A stretch of 64,000 nt of DNA from DTPU01 sp963827855 (lineage in GTDB: Bacteria; Planctomycetota; Phycisphaerae; Sedimentisphaerales; Anaerobacaceae), in NCBI GenBank assembly GCA_963827855.1, contig CAWHBY010000002.1, positions 1,178,001 through 1,242,000 of the forward strand. Reading direction: 5' to 3'. The stretch's first letter is position 1, and each line of letters opens with the position of its first letter. Positions 15,731 through 25,015 of this stretch are shown here, piece by piece. The notes beneath the pieces were generated by a model, which was given only the letters and a program-made list of their open reading frames with translations, was not told the origin of the DNA and searched no databases. The translations under genes and the position numbers were made by a program.

Positions 15731-18700
15731 CAGGCCCGCGCCTGCACCGCCTGACCTGTGTTATTCGGGTCGTTGGGATCCCTCTGTGCCCGGTTGTTGA
15801 CCACGTTGCAGTCGCTGACCGTCACCAGCCCTCCCTGACCCAGCAGGCCGCCGCCGCGGAGCGCCGCGTTGGTGGACAGGTTGCAGTCGGTCACCTCTAC
15901 GGTGATCCCGGCCGCGTACACGCCGCCGCCCGAGTCTGCCAGGTTGCCCACGATGTTGCAGTCCACGAAGCGGAGCTTGGCATTGGACTCAGCCGCGACA
16001 CCGCCGCCGTAGCCGAGGTACGGAGTGAGCGTATGGTTGGGATCCGTTCCGGTCCGCAGTTGCGAGGCCGTGTTGTCCTCCAGCGTGCAGCCCGTGAACG
16101 TCACGGCCGAATTGGCCGCACAGTACACGCCACCGCCGTAGCTGGGGATCTCGTACGCGATCAGAGGCTCGAGATTGCGGTTGACCGGAGGCTGCTGACC
16201 GCCGACGCCGCTCAGGCCGCCCGTAGACCTGTTGTTCCTGATCACGCAGTGCACGAAGTCGACCTGGCTGCTGGCGTCGCAGAAGACACCGCCGCCGTAA
16301 CCGGAGTAGTACCGGTAGTCGGCCACGTAGCCCCAGACCTGCCAGATCGGCTGGGTCTCGACCGTATAGCTCAGGCCGGCGGGGTCAATGTTGATGTTGC
16401 TGTCCGGCGAGTAGTTGCCGCCCCAGTTGGGCAGGCCGCCGTTGTCCGTGCCGTTGCCGCCGTTGCCGGCGTTGCCGCCGATAGCCTGGTTGCCCTCGAA
16501 GGTGCAGTTGATGAACGTCGCACGACCATTCGGCATGATGTACGCGCCGCCGCCCCAGCCATATCCTGCCCAACCCCCTCGTCCGGCGTTCTCGGTGGTA
16601 CTGGAAGCAACGCCGTTACCCGCGTCGCCGCCCTGTACCCAGTTGTTGCGGATGATACAATTCTTGATGACGGGACTGGCGCCCGTGTACACCCAGATGC
16701 CGCCTCCGTACACACCCGATCCATCGTAGCCGTCAGGATGGTTCACTGTCCTGTCGCCGTCGTCGGCAGTGCCGGCTGCGCCTCCGCAGTTCTGGATGGT
16801 GATGCCGTTCAGCACAGACGCCTGGCCGGCCGTGCCTGGGATGAACACCACGCCCATGTTGTGGAACGGATTCAGGGTCGAGTATCCATCGATGATGGTC
16901 GCTGCCACGCAGCACGGATCATCCGGGTTGCGCGAGGTGATGGTGATGCCCTTGGAGACCACGATGCTGTAGGAGGAGTTCCCCGAGTCAGCGCCATAAT
17001 AGGTGCCCGGATCGACCAACACGGTATCGCCGTCGCTGGCCGCATCCACCGCCTGCTGGATGTTCCTGTACTGGCCGGGCACGGTCAGGGTCCGAACGAC
17101 CTTGGCCTGGAACTCGACCGTGACCGACACGTCCTTTCCGCGGATCGTGGCAGTGTTGATCAGGGCCTTGGAGACATCGTTGTCCGTATTGCGCCAGGCA
17201 GTCAGCTCGTACTTGTCATTCGGCACCGCAATCAGTCGAACGGCTGTGCCGTCGTACAGGGGCACAGGTCCGCTGCTGACGTCGATGGTATTGGGTTCGC
17301 CGTCCGCGTCCAGGACCGCTGCAATGAGCTGGCCGTGAATCAGTCCATCCTTGCTCGGCAGGACCGTGGCCTTGAACTGATACGTGGCCGCGGCCTCGAA
17401 TTGGACCGTCACGGCCGTGTCCTTGGTCACAGTCACGCGATTGACCAGGGCTGTCGAGGCATTGTCGTCGGTCCCCGTCCACTGCTTGACCTTGTAGCCC
17501 TTGTCCGGGATGGCCCGGAGGGTCACCACGTTGCTGGCGCTGCCTTCGTAGACCACAAAGGCGCTCGCCTGCACCGAGCCGTGGGGCAGGCCATCTGCAG
17601 CGGGCTGAACGCTGACCGTCAGCCGATAGGCGGTCAGGCCCTTGCCGTAGTGGTAACCGAGGTCCACCAGACCCGCGTCCTTTACGCCGTCGGTCCGGGT
17701 GGTCAGGTCCGCCAACAGGACGTTGGGATCACTGACCAAGAGGCTGCCGGCGTCCACGCACGGACTCTGACTCGACTGGCCCGCCGCGATGTTGGCGAGG
17801 TAGTAGCCTTCCACAAAGCAGGGATCAGCGGTCAGCATGCTGCTGTTCGGGTCCCAACTGGTATTCCAGGTCACGTAGTCGGCCGACTCGCTGGCCGTGA
17901 CCAGGCCAATCTGGCAGCCCTTTTCCACGCGGATGGGATAGCCATACGGACCTGCCAGTGCAGCGCCGAGGTTGATGCGAGGCGTGACCAGGCCGGACTT
18001 GGAGTCGTTGACCGGATCGCCGGTGGAGACCAGGAGGGTCCTGACCTCCGCAGGCGTGAGGTAGCGATGCAGCCTCTGCCACGCGGCGGACTGGATGCTG
18101 GCCACTGCGCCCGCCACAAACGGCGTGGCAGACGAGGTGCCGTTGAAGCTATCGTAGTAATCGCCGGGGTCGTAGCCCAGGACGCCCACGATGTCCGTAG
18201 TGTACACCGGGTCCGCAGGCGCGAGGATGTCGACCAGGGCCGAGCTGTCGGAGTATGACGCTACCTGGCTGGAGGTGTCGTACAGGGCGCCGACCGCGAT
18301 GACGTTGCTCAGTGCAGCCGGCGCCGAAATGGTGCCCACGGTGCCGTCGTTACCGGCAGCGCCCAGGACCGTAATCCCCGCGGTCACCGCCGCCCTGGCG
18401 GCTGCAGCGAGGGCCGGCTGTGCGGCGTCCGCCGCCAGCCGGGTTGCGTAACTGCCGCCCGCCCAGCTATTGCTGATGGCCTTGATCGGGAATGCAGGGT
18501 TGTCGTTGCGATGCGTGATGCACCAGTCCCAGGCCGCCACAGCGGCGCTGGTCAGGGGCGCCTCGTTGACGTCCGAGATCTTCAGGGCATAGATCCTGGC
18601 CTCCGGCGCAACGCCGCCTGCGTAGTCGCCGTACACGGCCAGGGCGCCTGCCGCAATACCCGCGCAGCAGGTCCCATGGGCCACAGTCCGAGGCCTCGGA

Positions 18701-21700
18701 TCCGCGTCGTTCTCGCCCGTATCAAAGCCGCCGATGACCTTGGCGTTCGGGAATCCGCCGCCGCCGAGCATGGGATGCGTGTAGTCCACGCCGCTATCGC
18801 AGATGGCGACCGAGATGCCCTTGCCGCTGTAGGTCTCCCGGATCTCCATGGCGTTGCCCAGAGACAAGGCCTGGCTGAGCTGATAGCACATCTTGCGGAC
18901 CGGCTCGATACTCGTGACCGTGGAGTCGGAGAGCAGCCGGTCCAGCCCGTTCTTGGTCACTGCCGCGGCGAATCCCGGGATGTTCTGGTAGCGGTGCGTC
19001 ACTGCAACCTGGGCAGTCGAAAGCTTGGCGAGCACCTGCTGCTGGCGACTGGCCACGTCGGTGCGAAGGGCGGTTTCAGACTCCGCGTCGCCCCAGCTCG
19101 TGGCCAGGCGCAGGGCTGCATTGTCCTTGAGCATCACGATCACGTTGACCGTCGACTTGCCTGCAGTGAACTGGCTGTAGATGGAATCGCCATCCACCAG
19201 CCGCTGGTTCTCCGCTGAGGTCGAAGTGGCGGTCCCCATGCCGCTGCCACCGGTCTGGGTGGTGGTCTGGCTGGTCGTGGAGTTCAGGGCCTGGAAGGTG
19301 TCAGGAACGTAGTCCGGCCCGATGGTCGTGTGCTGGATCCTGAGCCTGGAGGGCCTGGCGCCGAACTCAAAGCCGTTGGCGACCGCCACCTGGGCGCCCT
19401 CGACGCCGATGTTCTTCCACAGGATCGAGTCCACGACCTCCACGTCGCTGTCATAGCCACAGTACAGGCCGCCGCCCATGCCTGCACCGGTCCCGAACGA
19501 GCCTGTGGCCCGGTTGGCGGAGAGCGTGGAGTTGGAGATCTTGACCTTGGTGTACCAGTTCACGGACACCGCACCACCGTCCCGGCCTGCCTCGTTGCCG
19601 GTGAGCAGGCTGTCGTGCAGTAGCGGAGTGACGGAAGGCGTATTCCCGTCGTTGCCCATGTAGTACACGCCGCCGCCGGAGTACGTCGCGTAGTTGTTCG
19701 TGAACACGCTCGACTTGATGCTGACCGGCGACGACGCACTGTAGTAGCCGCCGCCCTGGCTGTCGATGATGCCGGGATTGAAGTAGACCGCCACCACGTT
19801 CGGGTCTGTCGCACTGCGAGTGCCCTGCGGCACGAACTCGGCCCTGTTCTTGCTGAAGGTCGAGCCCTCGACTGCGCCCGTGCAGTTCTGGGTATACACG
19901 CCACCGCCCTGGTAGGCGTTGCAGTCCACGACGCTGGTATTGGCCAACACTACGCGACCGTCCTTCGCGTAGATTGCGCCGCCCAGTGTGGCATAGTCAC
20001 CCTGCAGACGGCAGTTGGTCATCTTGAGGTGGCAGTCGTCCTCGACCATGAGACCGCCGCCAAAGCTGGTGTACACGTCCGTCGGCTCGGTGGTAGCGTT
20101 ATTGCCGAGAGGCGTATTGGGCTCCAGGGCCCTGCTGGCATAGTTGTAGGTGAAGTTGCAGTCCACGAACTCCAGGTTCGAGCCCCGCACGCCATAGACC
20201 GCGCCGCCGAAGCTATCGATCCTGTAGTGGTTCCGAGGAAACCGGGTGCCGCCTACGGTCGGTGAGCCGATACCGCTGAGGCCTCCCTCGCACCAGTTCT
20301 TGCCGAAGTTGCAGTTGGTGAACTTCGGCGAGCTATTGATCTGGCAGTACACTGCCCCACCGTAGCCGCTGTACTTCCAGTATTCCGCGTGCGCTCCGTT
20401 CAGCCAAGCCCCATCCCAGAAGATGTTCGGATCGCCGCTGGTCAGCATCGTCTCCATCGTGGGCGCCCAGTTCCACATCCCACCTCTTCCGCCCTGGTCT
20501 CCCTGGATGCCGTTTCCACCATCGCCGCCATCGCCGCCCCGTGCCCAGTTGCCCTCGAAGGTGCAGTGGTCGAAGGTGGGGGTAGCGTTGGTAGTCATGT
20601 AGACGGCGCCGCCGTAGCCATATCCGCCCCAGCCACCATCGAACCCCGAGGTGTGGGGAGGCGTCCCCTGGCCCGTGCCATTGTCACCAGGTGCGCCGTT
20701 TCCGCCCCAAACGTTGCAGCCGATGAACGAGCAGTTCTGGATCTTGGGTGAGGTCTTGATCAGGCCCATCATATCGCCCTGGATCACCATGGCGCCGCCG
20801 TACACCGATCCGCCGTCGCCACCATCATCCGGCGCCTGGCTTGCGTTGATCGTGGGCGAGATATGCCATGTGCAGTCCACGAATCGGCAGTTGCGGATCG
20901 TGGGTGAGCAGGCTCCGACATAGATGTAGCACGCGTTTGTGAAGGTGAGGCCTTCGACCACTACGTTGGAGTTGTAGATGTAGAGGATGTAGTCCTTGAT
21001 GATCGTCCCCGCAGCAGTGCTGAGGTCATCCGGGTTCGAGCTCGTCAGGGTCACGTCCCTGTAGATGTAGAGGGGCTCCAGGCTATTGGTCGAGCCCATA
21101 TGTTGGCCCGGAGGCAACACCAAGATGTCTCCGTCTTGGGCCTCTTCGATCATCCGGTCTATGCCGCCCGGTCCCATCGTGATGGTCCTGGGCTTGAACA
21201 GCCTGGCAGTGACCTCCTTGAACTCCCGACCCCTGGGGTCGAGGGTGTATGGAGCCTGGACCGTGACCGTGTTGGTCAGGACCCTGGCCAGGTCATCGTC
21301 CGAGCCGGTCCACCGGATCGCGTAGTGATTGTCCTTCAGGGTCACGACCAGGTTGATCTTGGAGCCCCTGCGGACCATGATCCGCTCCGGGTTGATGGTG
21401 CCCGCAGAGGTCGTGCCGGTGATCCGGGCACGGAGCTCGATCAGGGTGGCCTCATAGCCGATGACCAGGAACTTGTTGCCGTCCATGGTCACGAAGTTGT
21501 GCTGGATGTCCAGCGGATAGCCGGAGCTGTCCAGCTCGATCTTGGCGTCGTTGTCCGTGCCCTGCCAGCCCTTGAACTGGTAGGTGTTGGGGTCCGTGGC
21601 CCGGGCCGTCAGGTAGACGGTCGCAAACTGCTTGAAGGTCAGGGGCGCGGTAATCGCATTCGGGGTCAGATCGCCTGCGCCATCGGGCGAGACCGTGACC

Positions 21701-24700
21701 TGCAGGCTGTAGGTCTGGCCCGGCTGCGGGTCGTTGTAGTGGAAGCCGATGTCGACCCTGCCCGTATCCTTCTCGTTGTCCGTCCGAGTGGACACCTGGT
21801 CCATGCCCAGGGTGGACGCCAGGTCGCTGCCCGCGTCGATGGCGGGGCTGTTGGCGTCGGAGGCCTGGGTGCCAGGCGTGACGTTCGGATCCGCCACGCG
21901 GCCCAGGCTATCGAGGATCTGGCCTGCGCCCGAGTTGCTCAGGTAGTAGCTGCCGAGCTTGCCCCGCACGAACATGGGGTTTCCGGCGAGGTTGTTGGCG
22001 CTGGTGATGACCGTGCTCAGCGCAGGGTCAGTGACCACAAACTGCCTGCCGTTGGCCTGGCGGTAGTCGCCCTGGGCGTTGGCGTAGAACAGGCAGTACT
22101 GGAGCGAAGGCTTCGACGCGCTGTCGCCCTGGGCGATCGCCACGTCGTTGTTGTCCATGAAGATGGAGTTCCTGATCTGGCTGGTGCCGCCCTGCTCCAT
22201 GAACAAGGCACCGCCGTAGGTCTCGAACGCCAGGCACGAGTTGCGGGCAAACGTGCAGCTCGAGACCTGCACGGAGCTGCCCCACAGGTGCAGGGCGCCG
22301 CCGCCGAATCCCTCGCTGACGTTGTCCGTGATCAGGCAGTTCTGGATCAGGCCTGACGTGAATGCGCCGCTGACCGCGCCGCCCGCGTAGTAGGCGTGGT
22401 TGGACGCCAGGGTCGTGTTCTGCAGGTTGATCTTGGCCTTGGCCTGGTCATAGTACAGGCCGCCGCCGTCCACCTGGCTGAGGTTGCTGGAGATCTGGCA
22501 GTCCAGGATCACGGAGGTGCTGTCGCTGACGAAGACGCCGCCGCCCTGCCACCGGGACTGGTTGCCGAGGATCTGGCACTTGGTGACCTGGCCGTCAGCG
22601 CCGTCGAGGGTCACGCCGCCGCCCCAGCCGTCCGTCGCGGAATTGAGCCTGACGTTGGTATTGACGATCTGGATGGTGGAGCCGCCGTCGCTCTGGATGC
22701 CGCCCCCGCCCTTGACCGAAACGTTGCTGGTCAGGTTGCAGTCCGTGACCACCATCTCCGACTTGGAGGTGCACAGGATGCCACCGCCGAAGCCGATCGA
22801 GGCGTTGTTCTGGATCTCGCAGTTGACCACGTTGGGCTTGCCGCCCGTGCACGAAACGCCGCCTTCCTGGGTGTTCTCCCGGATGATGCACTTCTCGACC
22901 TTGGGAGAGGCGCCTTGGATCTTGACGCCCGCGGACCCGCCCTTGACCGTGAAGCCCGTCAGCAGTGCGCTGGAGGTCTCGCCAGTCTTGAACTGGACCG
23001 TCGGCGACGTGGCGCTCTGCTGTCTTCCGGCCTTGGCCTGGGCCTCATCGTACCACAGGATGGTCGTGGTCTTGGGCGAGATCGGACCCACGCCCGAGGC
23101 GTTGAGCTTGCCGCTCTTGAGTATCACGTTCTTGCCCTGGAAGTCGATGGTCGGCTCGGCGTAGACGAAGCCGGTGTCCGCCACGAGGGTATCGCCGGTC
23201 ACGGCCTCCTTCATGGCGTCCGTGATCGGCGTCAGGCCCGAGTATTCCTTGCGGCTGCGGAGGTTCCGCACCTTGCCGGCCTGGGCCATCTTGAGGAACT
23301 TGGCCAGGTCGAGCCGGCCCTCGGACATGCACATGTTCTGTCCCAGGAAGATCTGGTCCACCGCGTCCTTGCTGGAGATCAGGAACCGCAGCTTGACGGG
23401 CGTCAGGCCGGGATTCATGGCCAGGGCCAGGGCGCAGGCGCCGGTTACGTGCGGCGCTGCAAACGAGGTTCCGCTGACCAGGCCGATGCCTTCAGACTGG
23501 TCGCTGCCCGCGACGAAGGGGATGCCCGACGACGTCAGGGCCGCAGTGCCCAGTTGGGGCACCAGCGTGATGAGGGCGTCACCCGGCGCGGCCAGGTGCA
23601 CGCTCCCCGGTCCCCAGTTGGAGTAGGACGGTCGCCTATCGTAGCGGTCCGAGGCCATGACGGAGATGACGTTGTCCAGGGGTGCTCCCCGCTTGGATCC
23701 CGTGACTGTGCCGAAGCCCGCGGGATAGAAGGGGGCGTCGTCCATGTTGGTTGCGGGGACGTTCGGATCCTCGAACATGCTGCCTGCCGCGGCAACGACG
23801 GTGATCTTGGCTTTGCCTGCCGCGGAGATCGCATCATACAGGCCCTGGGGCCAGCTCTGCGTGCCCCACGAACAGTTGAAGATGGAGGCCTTCTCGCCCT
23901 GGGCCCAGGCCATGCCGGCGACGGCACTGTCCATGTTGATGTCGTTGCCGTCCGTGATCCGGATGCCCATAAGCTGCACGCCCTTGCACACGCCCGCGAT
24001 GGCGGTGTTGTCCCACGTGGCGCCGATGATCCCCGCCACTGCAGTACCGTGCCAGTGCTCATCGAACGACCCGTTGTTGCCGTCGATGGGGATGTTGTCG
24101 TTGTCGACCGTGTCGGTCCCGTAGATGGTCCCCGTGCCCGTGAGCATGTTGGGCTCCGTGGGCGCATTGGGATCGCTGGGGTTGGCCACGAAGTTGGGGT
24201 CAGGGTACTGCCAGGTGATGTCCTTGGACCATATATTGGCCGCCAAGTCCGGATGGTTGTAGTCGATACCCGTGTCCAGCACGGCCACGATGATCTGCGA
24301 GGCGTTTCCGGCATTGGCGGCGTTGGCGCCCGTGCCCATGACGTCCCAGCCCTCGGGCGCATTGATGTCCGCCCCGCGAAGGCCCGGCGCCAGCGGCGTA
24401 GTGCCGATACCCGGCACGCGGATGGATTGCCCTGTATTGTTCAGCGCCCACTGGCTGTCGAACCAGGCATCCAGAGGCATATAGCAGAGCTTGAGCCTGT
24501 AGTTGGGCTCCGCGTAGAGCACGTAGGCGGAGCCATTGAAACGACTGATCGCCTCCTGCACGCTGACGCCCGCAGGCAGGCGGACGGTGGTCAGTCCCGG
24601 CACTACGGCGCCAAGATCCCTGACCACGACCGCGCCGGGAAGGATACGACCCGCCACGAGGGTCTGGATCGAGCCGCGGGTCCGGGGGCCCAGCCAAGCC

Positions 24701-24909
24701 TGGTCACCCAGCGCAGGCCGGAGCGGCTCGGCGAACCGCACCATGATGCACCCGGTTTGATACGACGCAGAATCCTCGGAGAGCAGGCCCGAAAGGGAGA
24801 CCTCGGAGACCTCCCCAGCGTTTGCGACCTGAGCCTGCACGCAGAACGATAACAGCGAGCCGATCAGAAGCCCCACGGCCCTTACTCGCCCGTGACTTGT
24901 ATGCCTCAT
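15730..24909 (-). CDS. Giant exported protein with two subtilase domains and parallel beta-helix repeats
   Basis: About 3059 residues from the ATG at 24909 (AGGTGG upstream; signal peptide MRHTSHGRVRAVGLLIGSLL). Order: prodomain ending YAEPNY; first S8 protease with VAVLDTGIDYNHPDL (Asp ~211), EHWHGTAVAGI (His ~286) and VSGTSFAAPHVTG (Ser ~478); beta-helix repeats rich in GGGV/NC pairs (~600-1070); an InlB-like repeat (QFKGWQGTDND); a second beta-helix block (~1280-1890); an I9-type propeptide and second complete S8 domain (VAICDSGVDYTHP ~2036, AHGTCCAGI ~2076, FNGTSSATPFVAG ~2256); two more InlB-like repeats (VKQWTGTDDN, LTAWRNTDND); and a third beta-helix block. It probably sits on the cell surface or is secreted and binds or digests polymers. 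The frame ends abruptly in the third helix at a TGA that overlaps the next frame. Confidence 0.85.
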   Translation of the reverse strand: MRHTSHGRVRAVGLLIGSLLSFCVQAQVANAGEVSEVSLSGLLSEDSASYQTGCIMVRFAEPLRPALGDQAWLGPRTRGSIQTLVAGRILPGAVVVRDLGAVVPGLTTVRLPAGVSVQEAISRFNGSAYVLYAEPNYRLKLCYMPLDAWFDSQWALNNTGQSIRVPGIGTTPLAPGLRGADINAPEGWDVMGTGANAANAGNASQIIVAVLDTGIDYNHPDLAANIWSKDITWQYPDPNFVANPSDPNAPTEPNMLTGTGTIYGTDTVDNDNIPIDGNNGSFDEHWHGTAVAGIIGATWDNTAIAGVCKGVQLMGIRITDGNDINMDSAVAGMAWAQGEKASIFNCSWGTQSWPQGLYDAISAAGKAKITVVAAAGSMFEDPNVPATNMDDAPFYPAGFGTVTGSKRGAPLDNVISVMASDRYDRRPSYSNWGPGSVHLAAPGDALITLVPQLGTAALTSSGIPFVAGSDQSEGIGLVSGTSFAAPHVTGACALALAMNPGLTPVKLRFLISSKDAVDQIFLGQNMCMSEGRLDLAKFLKMAQAGKVRNLRSRKEYSGLTPITDAMKEAVTGDTLVADTGFVYAEPTIDFQGKNVILKSGKLNASGVGPISPKTTTILWYDEAQAKAGRQQSATSPTVQFKTGETSSALLTGFTVKGGSAGVKIQGASPKVEKCIIRENTQEGGVSCTGGKPNVVNCEIQNNASIGFGGGILCTSKSEMVVTDCNLTSNVSVKGGGGIQSDGGSTIQIVNTNVRLNSATDGWGGGVTLDGADGQVTKCQILGNQSRWQGGGVFVSDSTSVILDCQISSNLSQVDGGGLYYDQAKAKINLQNTTLASNHAYYAGGAVSGAFTSGLIQNCLITDNVSEGFGGGALHLWGSSVQVSSCTFARNSCLAFETYGGALFMEQGGTSQIRNSIFMDNNDVAIAQGDSASKPSLQYCLFYANAQGDYRQANGRQFVVTDPALSTVITSANNLAGNPMFVRGKLGSYYLSNSGAGQILDSLGRVADPNVTPGTQASDANSPAIDAGSDLASTLGMDQVSTRTDNEKDTGRVDIGFHYNDPQPGQTYSLQVTVSPDGAGDLTPNAITAPLTFKQFATVYLTARATDPNTYQFKGWQGTDNDAKIELDSSGYPLDIQHNFVTMDGNKFLVIGYEATLIELRARITGTTSAGTINPERIMVRRGSKINLVVTLKDNHYAIRWTGSDDDLARVLTNTVTVQAPYTLDPRGREFKEVTARLFKPRTITMGPGGIDRMIEEAQDGDILVLPPGQHMGSTNSLEPLYIYRDVTLTSSNPDDLSTAAGTIIKDYILYIYNSNVVVEGLTFTNACYIYVGACSPTIRNCRFVDCTWHISPTINASQAPDDGGDGGSVYGGAMVIQGDMMGLIKTSPKIQNCSFIGCNVWGGNGAPGDNGTGQGTPPHTSGFDGGWGGYGYGGAVYMTTNATPTFDHCTFEGNWARGGDGGDGGNGIQGDQGGRGGMWNWAPTMETMLTSGDPNIFWDGAWLNGAHAEYWKYSGYGGAVYCQINSSPKFTNCNFGKNWCEGGLSGIGSPTVGGTRFPRNHYRIDSFGGAVYGVRGSNLEFVDCNFTYNYASRALEPNTPLGNNATTEPTDVYTSFGGGLMVEDDCHLKMTNCRLQGDYATLGGAIYAKDGRVVLANTSVVDCNAYQGGGVYTQNCTGAVEGSTFSKNRAEFVPQGTRSATDPNVVAVYFNPGIIDSQGGGYYSASSPVSIKSSVFTNNYATYSGGGVYYMGNDGNTPSVTPLLHDSLLTGNEAGRDGGAVSVNWYTKVKISNSTLSANRATGSFGTGAGMGGGLYCGYDSDVEVVDSILWKNIGVEGAQVAVANGFEFGARPSRLRIQHTTIGPDYVPDTFQALNSTTSQTTTQTGGSGMGTATSTSAENQRLVDGDSIYSQFTAGKSTVNVIVMLKDNAALRLATSWGDAESETALRTDVASRQQQVLAKLSTAQVAVTHRYQNIPGFAAAVTKNGLDRLLSDSTVTSIEPVRKMCYQLSQALSLGNAMEIRETYSGKGISVAICDSGVDYTHPMLGGGGFPNAKVIGGFDTGENDADPRPRTVAHGTCCAGIAAGALAVYGDYAGGVAPEARIYALKISDVNEAPLTSAAVAAWDWCITHRNDNPAFPIKAISNSWAGGSYATRLAADAAQPALAAAARAAVTAGITVLGAAGNDGTVGTISAPAALSNVIAVGALYDTSSQVASYSDSSALVDILAPADPVYTTDIVGVLGYDPGDYYDSFNGTSSATPFVAGAVASIQSAAWQRLHRYLTPAEVRTLLVSTGDPVNDSKSGLVTPRINLGAALAGPYGYPIRVEKGCQIGLVTASESADYVTWNTSWDPNSSMLTADPCFVEGYYLANIAAGQSSQSPCVDAGSLLVSDPNVLLADLTTRTDGVKDAGLVDLGYHYGKGLTAYRLTVSVQPAADGLPHGSVQASAFVVYEGSASNVVTLRAIPDKGYKVKQWTGTDDNASTALVNRVTVTKDTAVTVQFEAAATYQFKATVLPSKDGLIHGQLIAAVLDADGEPNTIDVSSGPVPLYDGTAVRLIAVPNDKYELTAWRNTDNDVSKALINTATIRGKDVSVTVEFQAKVVRTLTVPGQYRNIQQAVDAASDGDTVLVDPGTYYGADSGNSSYSIVVSKGITITSRNPDDPCCVAATIIDGYSTLNPFHNMGVVFIPGTAGQASVLNGITIQNCGGAAGTADDGDRTVNHPDGYDGSGVYGGGIWVYTGASPVIKNCIIRNNWVQGGDAGNGVASSTTENAGRGGWAGYGWGGGAYIMPNGRATFINCTFEGNQAIGGNAGNGGNGTDNGGLPNWGGNYSPDSNINIDPAGLSYTVETQPIWQVWGYVADYRYYSGYGGGVFCDASSQVDFVHCVIRNNRSTGGLSGVGGQQPPVNRNLEPLIAYEIPSYGGGVYCAANSAVTFTGCTLEDNTASQLRTGTDPNHTLTPYLGYGGGVAAESNAKLRFVDCNIVGNLADSGGGVYAAGITVEVTDCNLSTNAALRGGGLLGQGGLVTVSDCNVVNNRAQRDPNDPNNTGQAVQARA

Positions 24910-25015
24910 TCTTTCACCACCTGAGTCTTGGTCCATGCCCTTGCGTGCCAAATACAACCTCCCTAGACCCGAACCCGGCCGGCGTCGCCGGCCGGGGGAT
25001 CGACACGACGTCAGA

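Noticed and set aside
22396..24852. Long plus-strand frame opposite the giant protein
   Set aside because: Antisense shadow of GC-rich coding DNA; no motifs, and the minus frame carries clear protease triads.
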